The notes below the pieces were generated by a model. The model did no database searches. It was not told the DNA's origin and saw nothing but the letters and a program-made list of their open reading frames with translations. Source: Tricholomella constricta (lineage: Eukaryota > Basidiomycota > Agaricomycetes > Agaricales > Lyophyllaceae). Taken from it: a stretch of DNA of 64,000 nucleotides. Below, in pieces: positions 37,851-50,022 of this stretch. The position numbers and the translations under genes are program-made. The DNA lies in contig JAACJP010000008.1 in the NCBI GenBank assembly GCA_013368375.1, positions 620,001-684,000 of the forward strand. The letters run 5' to 3'. Numbering within the stretch: the stretch's first letter is position 1; the number at the start of each line of letters is the position of its first letter.

Positions 37851-38185
37851 GTTGTAACAGTTTGTGGACCCAGCGTCTCCACCATCGCTCGTTTAAATAG
37901 TGTTCAGTCTCGATGTTGATAAATATCGGGAAACTCTCGCTCCATCGGCTCTCGAAGAAGAGTAACTACAGGAAAATTGTCGGTGGCGGTAAAACAGCAA
38001 AGAAAAGCATCAATTTAACAAAGAGGTCGTCTTAATCATCGGGTATCGTGAATGGAGAGTCACGCGCAAGGTATGCAGCAGGTATCGAGTTATAAGGTTA
38101 GGTGTGTGATGTCTATAGTTAATCCGAGGTATCAAATTGCGGCAAGATATGAAGAGAAATTTCCGCACGAGGTAGAGACTGCTTG
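37851..38185. other. Intergenic, GH131 promoter and CSC1 3' flank
   Basis: 335 bp between two minus-strand genes. Apart from the TATA-like element nothing is recognised. Confidence 0.5.
37893..37899 (-). promoter_or_regulatory. Probable TATA box of the GH131 gene
   Basis: The minus strand reads ctatttaaac about 45 nt before the start codon at 37850, a fitting position for a TATA element of an inducible secreted-enzyme gene. Confidence 0.45.
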
Positions 38186-41100
38186 TCACTGCCCCTTCCT
38201 GAACATCCAGGCCGTTAACCATGATTTCGTCGATGCAGCCTTCTGTGTCTCTGCTTCCTCATCCTCGATCCGATCAATCAGTGCAGCCTTTTCCTCCGCC
38301 AGAACCTCGTTGAAAATGGCCTCGCGAGCGGATACATTGTGGGAACGAGCACGGGATGCCAACGACAAGTGGGAGTTTGAAGCATTCGGTGGTCTAGAAA
38401 GAACTTCGGCATGGACTTCGAGGGTCGGACGTTGTCCAAATTCGTGCTCCGTTGAGCGAGAGCGCTGCATGTGCGGAGGTTGTAAAATGGACAGAATGGA
38501 CGAAGACCTCCCGCGCCCAGGACTCTGTCGGTTCCCATCCGAAAAAGATCTGAAATTGTGTGGAAGAGAGTTATCTCTCGGAACAGAGGGTCTCTTGGGC
38601 CCCTGTGCTGTGCCTGTACTGGTCATGGTTGCTGAACTTAGTTTGCGGCGGTATGCTGACGGTCTTCTGGGTCGCATTGTCTGCTCTACGCCTTCTTCTT
38701 TGGACTGGACACGTTGTGCGATCACCGGCGGCAAATTGATTTCTTCGGTGCCATCGACGAGAAGGGCGTCGGTTGCACTTGACTGGCGACCAGGGGAAGA
38801 ACTCTGTGACTCTGGAATCTCCCCTGGCGACGAAGTCTCTCTGAGACCTAACCATGTCCCAAGCTGTCCTGCGGCGACGTCTACACATAGCGAGACCTTA
38901 AGATCAACAGTGTCATCGAGATCCAATATTCCGAATGGATTCCGCGGTAACCAGAGAACGTTATCGAAGGTTCTCGTGTAGAAGGGGTTGTCGTAAGGCA
39001 AATCAACTGTGGTTTCGTCATCCCAGGGAACGGGCGGGGGGTGTTCCACAACAGGACCTGTCGTGTCCGTTAGGTTTGGGTGTGTCGTTCCGTTCGCTGC
39101 AGTTCGTGATACACCTCCCCAAGGAAATTCATTGATGGACGCTTTTTGAGGTGCCTCAGAAGCATGCCGAGTCTCTCGCTGAATGTCTTCGGACATCGAT
39201 TTAAGCCGCGAAAACTCCTGACTTTGGGGACGGAACGGGTTGGGCTGCCTGCGCCGCGGGTGGTGCCGGCGATGTTGCATGGTAGAGTACGAAAAGTTGA
39301 CCCATTCTGGCAGCTTCCAGGTTAGTATCGATGGGTGTCGATGATGCTTGGAGGTTATCAAAGCAGTGCCGCTTAGGTCATTTAAATCTTTCTGAGAATC
39401 TTCTCCTGATTCAACGTCGGATTCGCCCTGGGTATTGTGGCCGCACGTTATTTCTGCCTCCTCGATGTCGTCTTGCTCAAACTGGGCGCGACACATCCGA
39501 GTCATCCTACATCACACTGTAAGACGGTGCGAGGCCAGAAACGATTGAGACCTACAGAAGCTTTATCACGGATGTGATTACGATCAAAAAAGCAGCAAGG
39601 CCAACGTTCACACTTTTTTTGAGAACGACCATATATGCCAAGAACACGGCCTGACATCCAATTCTTTGAATACGCGGATAATCTCAGGGAAAGGACACTT
39701 ACTTGAGCTAGAATTAGGCCTACAGAACTAATGTTAGCATGTTGCTCCCCAGATCATGAAATAGAGATTGACCGTCAAGGGAGTAACGGACGATACGTAT
39801 CAAAATCAGCTGGCCATTTGCTTCATAATGCTTGGCATAGACATGGATGAGCTGATTAAGTGTTAGCTAGAAGGACCAGTCGAACTGCAGTCCACAACTT
39901 GCCTGATTCTTTACCACACCTATATGCCAGCGTTAAAAATAGCCCATGGTGATGAATGATGTGCATACCGTATTGAACGAGAAAATACAGAGTGCCGAAT
40001 GGAAGTACAAATGGGTTAAGGACAGAAAATAATAATAGAACGTGTATCACCAGTAGGTGATTCGGGAGCCAGTCTGGATGAGATGTGGCATCAAGGACCG
40101 CTGTATAAGTTTTGACCAGGCTTACAGTAAAAGTTGAAGGTACGAGGCCGTACTCCCACTGCACGCTTGCGCCTGAACACACAGGATGAGTGGGCTTGAC
40201 AACCGTGCATCAGATGTGAACCACTCACGGCGTGACCTGGCGTGAAGTACTTGGGTACATGATGAGTGGCAACTGTGATCCATGTCAGTCCCCGAACTTA
40301 AGTGCCACATCGAAAAGATTTACATACTCCAACTTCAATGTAAACGTTTCAATTAGATTGATCAATGAGTATTATGCCATCACTCACGCAAGGCAATTTC
40401 AAAACCTCCATGCATGGCGGTCGTAAAGATTACTGAGAGAGAGGTGTCAGAAAACGCTAGGAGATAAATTCAAGAACGAAAACGTACGCCAGCCAACATA
40501 AAAAGGTCCCGCCGTTGGGAAGCTATCAGCGACGACTTGCAGCACATCTGGACGTGTGGTGCCTGCTGACACCTTGAAGGATTGCAGAATGGACTGCAGA
40601 GTAGCGGTCCCTACGCAGAAAAAAACAAGGACATTGACAATGAGGAATTTATAATAGCGGGTCATTATTCTGTCGTGCAAAGCGGAAAGAGTCGTAATCG
40701 TGTGCGCTTTCTTGGCGATCAATAACAGTATGAGCGGAATGAGCAGAGCGAGCAGAGCCACAAGGAGGGTTGGTAGGAAAGATTGAATAACTTCTTCTTC
40801 CCATTGGTGTCGGTCTAGATATGCTTTCTGAAAGCCTCTTCAGCCGGTAAGCAGATAGTCATAGTTCACAGAACATACCAGGCTGGGCCAGAACAGACTG
40901 ATGTTCTGAATGGACACCAAACCAACGAGCAGGGAAACTGGGAACAACCAAAACAACGTAAAAGCCCTAAATTGAGAAAAAGTAAGTTTCATGGTAGATC
41001 TTAGGTGCGTGCGGCGCAATTTACCAAACGCCGAGGTTGACGACCCAATCCTTTACAAACTGGAGAGACATTAGAGATAGAGCGACAAAAATTACTATTG

Positions 41101-43200
41101 AAACTTACTTCGACGTTGAAGGAAGATTTCATCACCCTGATCCAGTCCAGATCTTGATACATAGGAGCCATGGTCACCATACAAGCAAGAGGGTTGTTTG
41201 GATGTACTGCCAGATACTTGCACGCCCGCCTCGCGTCAGCCGGGTCTGCGAATGTGACGAACGCTGTCGAAACAGGATCATAATCGTTGACAGCTTTCGA
41301 TCGACTTTCGGTCACCAGAGACGAAAGAAGATTGAGTTTGGCAGTGTAGTAGTCGATGGACGGCACGGTTTTCCCGCGAAACAGGTGGCTGAGGTTGACG
41401 AGAGGCTGATATGCGTCCAGGCTGCTGCGCGGAAGACCGTGTAGGGCTTCCCATATCGTCTCTCGGCGAGGGAATTTCGAGTCCGACGAACGAGTGGGTG
41501 GGTAGCCTGTAGTCGGTGTTTCAGTACCATCAGAGTCTTCTGATGCTTGGACGCGCAGCTTTCGAAACGCATATCTCGAAGAAGCAGCTATAACTTTCCT
41601 GGAACGCAGAGTAAGCGATTCTCGCAACCCAAACTCCTCCACAAAAGGCCCTAGCACTTCAATGAGCTGATCCACACGTGCATCATCGTCCAGCGAATTC
41701 TCTTGGGGTTCTCCGCGCTCAAGATCAACAGCAACCGAACGTCGTTTCCTGGCGATTTCGGTAGCCCTGTTCTTCCCCGAAGCAATGGGTAGCTTCGCAT
41801 TCCGCCTATCCATGGCTGCCTTGACGGCCACTAGAGCCTTATTCGCCAGCTTGATGTGTGCTGTTTCCAAAAGACGCAAAATCTCTTCCCGCCGCTCCAG
41901 AAGAGACGCCACCTCCGTCATTTTGCGGGCTATAACCACTCGTTCGATCATGGGAACGTTGTCGCAATTCCGAGAAGAGGTTGAGTCAGGATCCTGCTTT
42001 GCTTTCGGAGATTCTGCTCCATCTCCTTGCGATATGAGGGGGATTGGTGGCAGATGTGCGGGGAGTCTCTTGGCGCGGTTGAAGACGAATGCGAAGGATT
42101 TATTCAGAAATCCAGGTTGCGTCGACGATGTTATTCCCATGGATGGCTTTTCGAGCTTGCGGGACATATAATACTCGAAATATTCCTTGAGATCTTTCTC
42201 ATTTCGGAGTGGCGGGGGCAAATTAGAGACCATGATCGTCCTTAACCTAAGTCCTTTGTTGGGATGATCGCGATTCGGAAGGGGCACGTCTGCAAAACCA
42301 TACTGAGGATGGGGGTGGGGATAATACCGGGGATCCGTTTCCGTTGAGATGAAACGTTTGGAGAGTAACTCGAGACTGGATCTGCGTAGCCGAAAAGCTC
42401 CGTTACATATCCATAATAGTGCTGCGATCCAGGTGAGTGTCACCCAGAACAGCAAACAAATATGAATCCAAAGCAGCGATCGTCCCTTGAGAGTTGTCAC
42501 GAGAGAAGAAATGGAGGCCCGGGTCATCGACTTTGGAGACACCGTCTTTTCAGAAAACTCCAAGTGAATGGGAAATAGAATAGGAAAAGTCGTAAAGGTG
42601 TGCAGGACAGTGAACCAGACTTTGAAGTTGAATCAATTCGTGCACGACGCATAATGATGAAGAACACCTACAGCAGCCACGCAAGAAACGGATATACAGA
42701 GTCGCGTCTACTCCTCGCAGCTTTAGCATTTCTTCTTCACGAAATTGTACAGCTTGTTTAACCCATGAAAGTGGCCACCCTTGAGGTGAAGGTGGTGAGG
42801 GATTCCTACATAATTTTGTCAAGACAAAGCTCACAACCGAAGATGAAGACCCTTACCTCGCCCATGATCTTCCTTGGTACAGGCTATAGAAACGCCAGCA
42901 CAAGGACCCATTAGAAAGGTGGTCCAAATTAAATAAGCTCAACGCACTATCCAAACTCCCAGGATTCACGAGACGCAAGACCATCTCCTGTGCGGCTTCC
43001 CCGCCTCCTCCTTTTCATGAGTTCTTGACCTGTAACACAAAGTACCGTAATGCCAATCGCAATGACAGTTTGGTTAACAAGACCGCTAAATATCAACGTC
43101 GTTCAGCACCGAAGGTGACTACCAAGAACAGGCGTCAGGAACTCTGGAAGAGTACACACCTATAGTTTTTGGAAAACGGCCTTGTCTGAATGTCGCCCAT
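38186..43200 (-). CDS. CSC1/OSCA-type calcium-permeable channel (DUF221 family)
   Basis: Osmosensitive cation channel of the plasma membrane or a lipid scramblase relative. Start MGDIQTRPFSKNYSGLVNQT at 43200 chosen because splicing (ATAG | CGG) leads straight into helix 1 (VIAIGITVLCVTGQELMKRR). The family block ESWEFGYLYQGRSWARNPSP follows, then WPLSWVKQAVQFREEEMLKL and RGVDATLYIRFLR. Next comes helix RSLLWIHICLLFWVTLTWIA. The cytosolic RRM-like domain has RTIMVSNLPPPLRNEKDLKE and ends AFVTFADPADARRACKYLAV. The channel core includes AFTLFWLFPVSLLVGLVSIQ, FLPTLLVALLALLIPLILLL and YYWLPNHLLVIHVLLLFSVL. The tail of about 400 residues is Ser/Pro-rich and probably cytoplasmic. Many exons; order and domains match the family throughout. 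Confidence 0.88.
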
Positions 43201-43670
43201 GGATTTTCATAAAAGACGTTAAGAGGCTTGCACTATGAGCGGTCTCCGGCAGCGAACTTGGTCGCAGGAATTGCTGGAGAACAAGAAGCTGCCCAACCTC
43301 ATGAAGTGGTGCCAATGTCATTTCGCTTACAACGTGACCCAATGCAGCTTCGATCAGGGCGCTCCCCAACGATGACACCAGCCGCAGCCGCAAGCTAGCT
43401 CTGAGCCTCTTGCACCATTACGAAGAGCCCTTTTAACCAACGTCATGGCAAAAAATGCATGAAATAAATATGAGCGAGTTCATAATAAGATCTCACAACC
43501 CAAAAGTGCTGACACGGAGCAATCGATTTGCCTTGTCAACCAAAACCCTTCCGTAAAAAATACACTTCTTCAACTGGTTCCTCTTCAACTGGTTGTTACA
43601 ACTGGGGACCGTGCCAGTATAATTTCTTCAACTAACACACAACCACAGATACAATGACAACGCGGCCCTT
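43201..43670. other. Intergenic, CSC1 promoter and DPP5 3' flank
   Basis: 470 bp, both neighbours on the minus strand. The string cttcaactggtt occurs twice near 43566-43595 with a third partial copy at 43625, a minor direct repeat. No gene is seen. Confidence 0.5.
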
Positions 43671-46600
43671 TCATTCGGAATTTCCAACAAATTCGTCGAA
43701 CCATCTGAATACCTCGTAATGCCACTTCAGGCTGAGGGAGGGAGAGTTATTATGCTGTATTGCTACTGGGGAAACATGAGAGCACGGACCTGTTTCCATG
43801 GTTGAGAACCCAGTGGTTTTCGTCTGGGAAGATCACTAGCCTACTTCGAACACCAAGCCTAGTGGGACAGCCGTCAGCAATCCAGCGGACAGGAGAATAC
43901 TTTTAGCATGCCACATACTGTTGCAAGGCATGGAATGCACCGATGCTCTCCGTATCAGGAAGCCGGTAGTCCTTACTACCGTGAATAAGAAGCTGCGGAG
44001 TGTTCCAGTTGCTCACGAAGTTCGAAGGGCTGAACCTGAGACGTCCAGTTGTCAGCACATGTCCGAGCTCACATACATAGGATGAACTCACTTCTCGGAA
44101 AGTGCCTTGCTCTTCTTCTCCCATGGCCTACATTAAGCGTTGTCAGTGCGTCCACAGACACACTGTTTTGTACATACCTTCCACCCCACTCATGGTTGAA
44201 CTGCACACATCGATTAGGAAAACGCGAGAAGAAATTTAAAATGTGTAAAAACGTACGAAGAACAGCTCATCGGTGGAGTAACCGTTGTAGTTAGAGTCAA
44301 ATACCTATATTCATTGTTAAAAGTGGTCTCTTGACAACTGGATCGTCTTTACCCCGTCGTGCGCTACGAGCGCCTATTTAAACGGATTCAGTGTTCATTC
44401 ATATGTCCTAGGGCCATTGACGATGCGTACCTTGAAGTTAAAACCGTATTCAGGATGACCTTGAATCCAACTCCAACATGCCATTCAGGGATTTTGGACA
44501 GATAATAAGATAAGGACATACTTGATTGCATATCCGCCCCAACTCGCACCGGCTGCGACTGCACGGTCAGGATCAATCTATATAGATGTCAGCTCCTCCC
44601 GTAAAATATTGCGCCAAATAGGTATACCTCAGGATATGCGTCCAGTGCATACTTCCAACCTTTCTGCATGTCGACAAATGGCTTTCCACCCCAGTCTTCG
44701 GCGATGGCATCCGTGAATTCTGGAAGACATGATGAGAAACATCAACACCAATCGGGCATCACACATACCTTGACCGAAGGTGGTACTTCCGGTGGGGTTG
44801 ATCATAATGACGAAGTACCCTTGCTGAGCGAAGACTGGAGAGCGTTTCGTGCATGCTTGACCAAACGATATCGGACAAGCTTACCATTGGGGTTCCACCT
44901 ATTAGACCATTGGTCCTCCCAAGCGCCCTGAGGCCCTGAAAGGCCAGTCAGAACATGGAAGAAAGAAAGAGGTAGACCAAGATTACCTCCATGTATAAGA
45001 AGTACAACAGGCCACTTCTTCTTCTCGTTGGATGTCCAGCCGCGAGGTTTCAATGCCCATCCTTGAACATTTTTGTCATTGGCACCCTTGAACCAGAACG
45101 ACTCGCCAGGGCTCAGTTTCTTGGACTTCAGCGCGGACTCTGTCAAGCGCGTGATCTGTTCTGCCTGGCCATCGAAGCGCAATGGTTCGTCGCTTTGCAA
45201 GATAGAATCCTCAAGCCGCTTGAGGTCACGGATGATGAAGACGTCGTTCGGAGACGTCAGAGAGGACTGGCTGAACAAAAGTCGCCCCGTGTAGAGTGGT
45301 TGGATTCCAGATGCAGCCTTGCTGTGAGTCAAAGCAACGGGCAAAGTGTACTTTTTGGGTAATTCCGGGTCGGTCGTGGACGTCGAAGGTGTAGGAGGTA
45401 CAGGCAGGACGAAAACCTTTACTATCGCCTCATCACCCGCAGTGAAGTAGATGAAATTTCCTTCTTTGGAGAACTGTCGGGTGATCAGGGTATTGAAATG
45501 TTGAGAAGCTTCGAAACTTACAGCCAATGCATCGGGAGAACGATCCCATCTCTGGGTCAGTGTATATCTAACATTTTTCTCGAGATCATAGACCACGATC
45601 TTCGCCCTATTGAAATTCAGACGGCGCAATCATATCACAGGCTCAAGACAGACCTGTCACTTTCATACCCGTCTTTGTCGAGCTCCAACCACGCAGCTTT
45701 GGTAGCCTGGGTATTCAATACAGGGCTGTGAATGGCACCTTGCTTGCCAGAGGTCAACTCCCTTGGACTGTGTACACCCTTAATATCCACGATATAGACC
45801 TATGCCGTAAAGTTTGAAAATCATCAACCATGCATTTGCAAGGCGCATACGAACGTTCTGCTTGGTGTGCCACGCCTCGTCAAGCTCAGGATCCTTGGTC
45901 GTGTAGATGACCTGGTCCCGGGACACGTCGAAATCATCAGTTCCGCCAAATGGCTCCACGGGAGAACTCTGCAGAATAATCAGAAAAGATGTCAATGCTT
46001 AGCCTTTATTGAGCCCTTACGTGCTTTGTTCCTTGCAACAAATTGGTGAATCGTTCTTTGAAGACCCACTTCCGATCTGGGTCCTGGACCAAGGGAACAC
46101 TGAACAACACTTGCTTCTTGTTGCCAACCCAGGTGTCCCAATGGCGCACGTAAGTCGTGTCGTAGACATAGGCAGTATTTCCGCGAGCATCCCAAGCCTC
46201 ATCTTGCTCCTTCACGGAGGTCAAGTTCCCGTCAGCATACACGTAGTCGGAGAAAACCAAATGTCCAGCGGTCACAGAATAACGGAAGTTGGTCGCAGAC
46301 TTGTTAGGCAGTCGGACAATCAACACAGGAGGTTCAGATGTTGCGAGCACTCCAACGTTCCCTTCGGATTCGGTTTCGAATTTGATATCCAGGGCATAGA
46401 TTTCCAAACCATTTTCCGCTTCGACAACGTGGGCAACGGTGCGAGATTGAATCCAGAATGCCTCGCCACCTTTCTCTAACTGCAGGTTGTTGATTCGGAC
46501 AGATGCTCCATTGAGTACGACGGGAAGGCACGAACCTGGATCTCTAGAGGTTCTACTGCTGACTCGATGGGAGCTAACAGGATGGATTTCTTGTTCCTAA

Positions 46601-46938
46601 GGTTTCAAGGTTAGTCCGATCTTTGCTGCACGACGTAACAGAATGAGCTCACTTCTTCTCCTTCAATGAATATTCACTGAAGGGAACCAGTACAAGATCA
46701 CCAGCGTCATTGGCAACAGCAGCACCAGGTCGCCTTAGTTGAACCTATATCAGAGATCAGGCCGTTGCATGTGACCCCTGAGATGACCTCGAACCAAGTC
46801 CTTCGGTGAGAAGATATTAGGTTCCTCCTTAAAACTAAACTCTTGAACGGATGTCATTGGGTTGTTAGTTAGAGGAGGTGGAGATGACTGGAAGGGTATC
46901 TGGGCGGTCAGACCCAGGAAGGTTAGAGGGAACCGCAT
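43671..46938 (-). CDS. Dipeptidyl peptidase 5-like serine peptidase (family S9C)
   Basis: S9 peptidase with beta-propeller and alpha/beta-hydrolase domains; fungal DPP5 is secreted and releases dipeptides. The start MRFPLTFLGLTAQIP is followed by VQLRRPGAAVANDAGDLVLV and propeller strands such as DFDVSRDQVIYTTKDPELD and LTQRWDRSPDALAVSFEASQ. The hydrolase domain begins KKWPVVLLIHGG and PQGAWEDQWSNRWNPN. The nucleophile is in AVAAGASWGGYAIKW (G-x-S-x-G), the Asp region in LLIHGSKDYRLPDTESIGA, and the His in FPDENHWVLNHGN. It ends YEVFRWFDEFVGNSE. The catalytic triad is complete. An upstream in-frame ATG at 46971 would add 11 residues. The signal peptide is weak, so secretion is probable, not proven. 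Confidence 0.88.
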
Positions 46939-47254
46939 GGTGCTTGAAAGAGGCTTTCCAGCCAAGATCACTGATCGTTGAAGCCGCTGTGCATATGGCG
47001 CGGCTCACGAGACCGTGTCAGGTTCACACGCGAAATCCGAATCGATTACCGTCTTGGACCTGACCATGGATGAACCACACTCCAGACGAAACTTGACTTT
47101 TCGTTTTTTTAACGAGAACGTTCACAACATTCAAGCTCAAGCACCGCTTCATACACAGTGGCCAGGCTCAGATGCAAAAGAAGGTAGCAGACAGCGACAT
47201 GTAAGTATGGTATACAAAAAACCAATCGGGGCAAGGTACAAGAATCACACGAGG
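46939..47254. other. Intergenic spacer
   Basis: 316 bp between MRT4 and DPP5, both on minus. Holds the DPP5 promoter; no further feature is seen. Confidence 0.5.
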
Positions 47255-48231
47255 CTACTCGCTCATAACATCCTCATCCACGTTCCCAGCGCCCCCGATC
47301 CTCTCTTCTGGCGTCAGTGCCCCAGGGCCCTCTATCTGCACAACATCACCCGTCTCTGAATCCCACCGCGCAATCAGACCTACCCGGAACACAACCATTT
47401 TGTGTCCAATCAATTTTAGAAGTTGAGCTTGTTCGCCGGTCAATGGCTTGCCCTTTTTGCATAGTTCGTGAGAGGTGGTCAATGTCGGAACACCTCTGTT
47501 CATCGTCGTTGTCAGGCCTAGTTTCCGTAGCTGAGGTTCCTCGTTGTGAGGGAAGGGCTCAGGAGGATCTGAATGGTGTCGCATGACAGGTCCTGCGGGG
47601 AGGACCACCGTTCGGCTTGCTGTATTGCCCGCCCGGGCGAAATCCGGTTGCTTGAAGTCCACAAACCAATCGATTACTTCTTGTGGAGGCGAGTTTGTGA
47701 ATAATACACCAACTTGGCCTTTTATTTGCTATTTCCGAACGTCAGAAGTGCCAGTGTGGTATATAGAAGGGAGACGTACTTTGGCGAGCTTGTGGATACC
47801 TGCACGATGCTCCTCCTCTGGAGTCAGTCCGAGTGCCTTCGCCATTACTGCGCCGCGTCCAAGGAATATGCGAGCAGAGCTGTATTGCCTATCAGGAGTC
47901 TGGGTAATATTGAAGAGCAATGATGGACGTACTCCTTCCAAAGTTTCCTCACTGTCTTCAGATGTGCATTCCGCATGGACCCAACTTCGAACAGCCAGCA
48001 ATACCTCCATTTTTCAGCGTTCTCTTGAAGCTGATGGAAACGATTCTGTGAGTGCAAATTCAGTAGAAGACATCTTATTCTCGCAGACCTCTTGCATCAT
48101 GGCATTTTTTTGCTCCTTCGTTTTTTTTTCGACTTTCGTCAAAGACACTTCGAAGCGAAGCCCAGTCAGTCAGTATAATCAGCTTAATTACAGCCGCTCT
48201 CACCAAGCTTTGAGCGCTTTGATCTGGGCAT
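47255..48231 (-). CDS. MRT4: Ribosome assembly factor Mrt4 (P0-like)
   Basis: Mrt4 occupies the P0 (uL10) site on pre-60S particles in the nucleolus. The first exon reads MPRSKRSKL, the conserved start of Mrt4, followed after an intron by VEKKTKE-like lysine-rich sequence. Then come YCWLFEVGSMRNAHLKTVRK, ARIFLGRGAVMAKALG, HRAGIHKLAK, GQVGVLFTNSPPQEVIDW, and the long last exon with VLPAGPVMRHHSDPPEPFPH. The segment RKLGLTTTMNRGVPTLTTSH is the family P0-like insert, and LTGEQAQLLKLIGHKMVVFR the conserved C-terminal helix. It ends GGAGNVDEDVMSE. Start and domains match the family, though the second exon contains a short stretch I did not resolve base by base. Confidence 0.88.
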
Positions 48232-48314
48232 GGCGGTCGTGTAGAAGAGAAATTAGAAGTCCGCCAAAAATTATCTTTAAGCCCGATCATCATCAACTGC
48301 CAGCCCAGTCTACG
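48232..48314. promoter_or_regulatory. 83-bp spacer between MRT4 and LIA1 start codons
   Basis: The tightest divergent pair in the window. Two translation-related genes must share or overlap promoters here. The middle is AT-rich (ccaaaaattatctttaagcc). Confidence 0.5.
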
Positions 48315-49572
48315 ATGATAAACTCATCCGACCTCAAAGCTTTGGAGGACTCCCTGCTCAACAAGTCTGGCAATGTTGCCCTACATACTCGATTTCGTGC
48401 GCTATTTACCCTGAAATCTTTGAAAAATGAAGACGCTGTCCGGATCATCGCATCTGGTATGTTGATCTAATCTTTGTGATGTGCGATCCTACTGATACCT
48501 TTTCGTGAAAGGTCTTCAGGACTCCTCTGCCTTGTTAAAACATGAGCTAGCATACTGCCTCGGCCAAATGAAGCTAGAGTCAGCCCTTCCGGCCCTCGAA
48601 AAGACGCTTCGAGACAAATCGGAGGATCCTATGGTTCGCCACGAGGTGCGCCTGATTTGCTATGTGATTTTCATCAAGGCAAGTTCACCAAATTCATACA
48701 TGCAATAGGCAGCTGAAGCGATGGGAGCGATTTCTACTACCTCATCGGTCCCCCTTCTGAAAGAGTTCTTAACCGACCCCGAGCGTTCAGTAAGGGAGAC
48801 CTGCGAGATCGCCATTGCTAAAATCGAATGGGATAATTCTGAAGAGGGTCGAAAGCATTGGAGGTCCTTGAAGAAGGAAGATACCGCTCAGTACGCGTGA
48901 TGTACTTTTGAGCGGAATTGACGCTAATTTTGCCCCAGACTTTATACCTCAATCGATCCTGCTCCAGCGACATCTGGTCTTCTGTCAAACACGAAACCTA
49001 ATGATATTTCACCAAGTAGGATCGCCGAGCTCCAGTCAAAGTTGTTGAATACCAAGCTTCCTCTCTTTGAGAGATATCGCGCAATGTTTGCGCTTCGAAA
49101 CATTGGCACGCCGGCGGCTGTCGACGCGCTTGCCTCTGGATTCACAGACAGTAGCGCTTTGTTCAAGTATGTACCACCAAACTGATTATTCGTTTAGATT
49201 AATCAATGACGTGCAGACACGAAATCGCGTTTATTTTTGGCCAACTTCTCTCTCCACATTCGATACCCGCCCTTTTAGAAGTGTTGCGGAACGGCGAAGA
49301 GTCCGAGATGGTGCGGCATGAGGCGGCTGAAGCTCTGGGAGGCATTGCAACCCCGGAAGTGCTCCCTCACCTAAGAGAGTGGATGAACAAGGAGGATGCG
49401 CCTAGGATCGTTCGCGAGAGCTGCCAGATCGCCATCGATGTGTGGGAGGTGCGTCAAATCCAGCCGCTTATCTTTCTCTTACTGATCTTCCAACCCTTAG
49501 TACGAGAATTCTGACGAGTTCCAGTATGCGAATGGCCTTGGGGCAGCGACCCCCATTGCTGTTGTTGCCTAG
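48315..49572 (+). CDS. LIA1: Deoxyhypusine hydroxylase (HEAT-repeat di-iron enzyme)
   Basis: Completes hypusine on eIF5A. Start [20 protein letters not shown]. The protein is built of HEAT repeats in two halves, each with two metal-binding His-Glu pairs: [14 protein letters not shown] and [14 protein letters not shown], then [14 protein letters not shown] and [14 protein letters not shown]. All four HE motifs of the di-iron site are present. Repeat helices such as [17 protein letters not shown] and [20 protein letters not shown] match the family. It ends [14 protein letters not shown]. Introns split the second and third HE repeats and join in frame. Confidence 0.95.
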
Positions 49573-50022
49573 GTGGACATGAAATTTCTAGGTTTTGGGT
49601 GAGTTTCATATCTACATGGCCAGGAGGTCAGATAACCTGAGCACTCGAATTGAGCCGAGATCAGATTGATCTTTGTGCCGGGGACCGGGGTGGACAGGGT
49701 ATTCACCCAATTGCAAATTCGATCGAATAAGATCTGTACGTTGTTCAGTGCATGCTAGGGCTGAGTTCCGAAAGGTCCACCCCTCGATTTCGCATCTCAG
49801 AACTGTGCACAATGTTATATATGTGAAAATGTATATGTTATGTGAACAGCTAAGGCTGACGCTCCCGTTTCTGATGGAGTGTGCGCGTAAAAAGAAGAAG
49901 AAATTGGTGCCATTGTCGAAATTGAAAGTGAATTTGATTCCGACTCCCGACGAATTTCAGGCGTCACATGTGCTGGTTCCTGAATAGTCGACGCCACTTT
50001 TTTCTGTACTCTCCTTCACACA
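49573..50022. other. Intergenic, no gene seen
   Basis: 450 bp between LIA1 and the next plus-strand gene. A 104-codon open frame (49673-49987) has no recognisable content. Confidence 0.5.

Noticed and set aside
38052..38981. 309-codon plus-strand frame
   Set aside because: Shadow of the CSC1 C-terminal tail on the other strand; no recognisable content.
47583..48470. 295-codon plus-strand frame across MRT4 and the MRT4-LIA1 spacer
   Set aside because: Mostly antisense to MRT4 exons; its end merely coincides with the first LIA1 exon, which has its own ATG at 48315.
49673..49987. 104-codon plus-strand frame between LIA1 and the G-patch gene
   Set aside because: No motif, no splice support, and composition like intergenic DNA.
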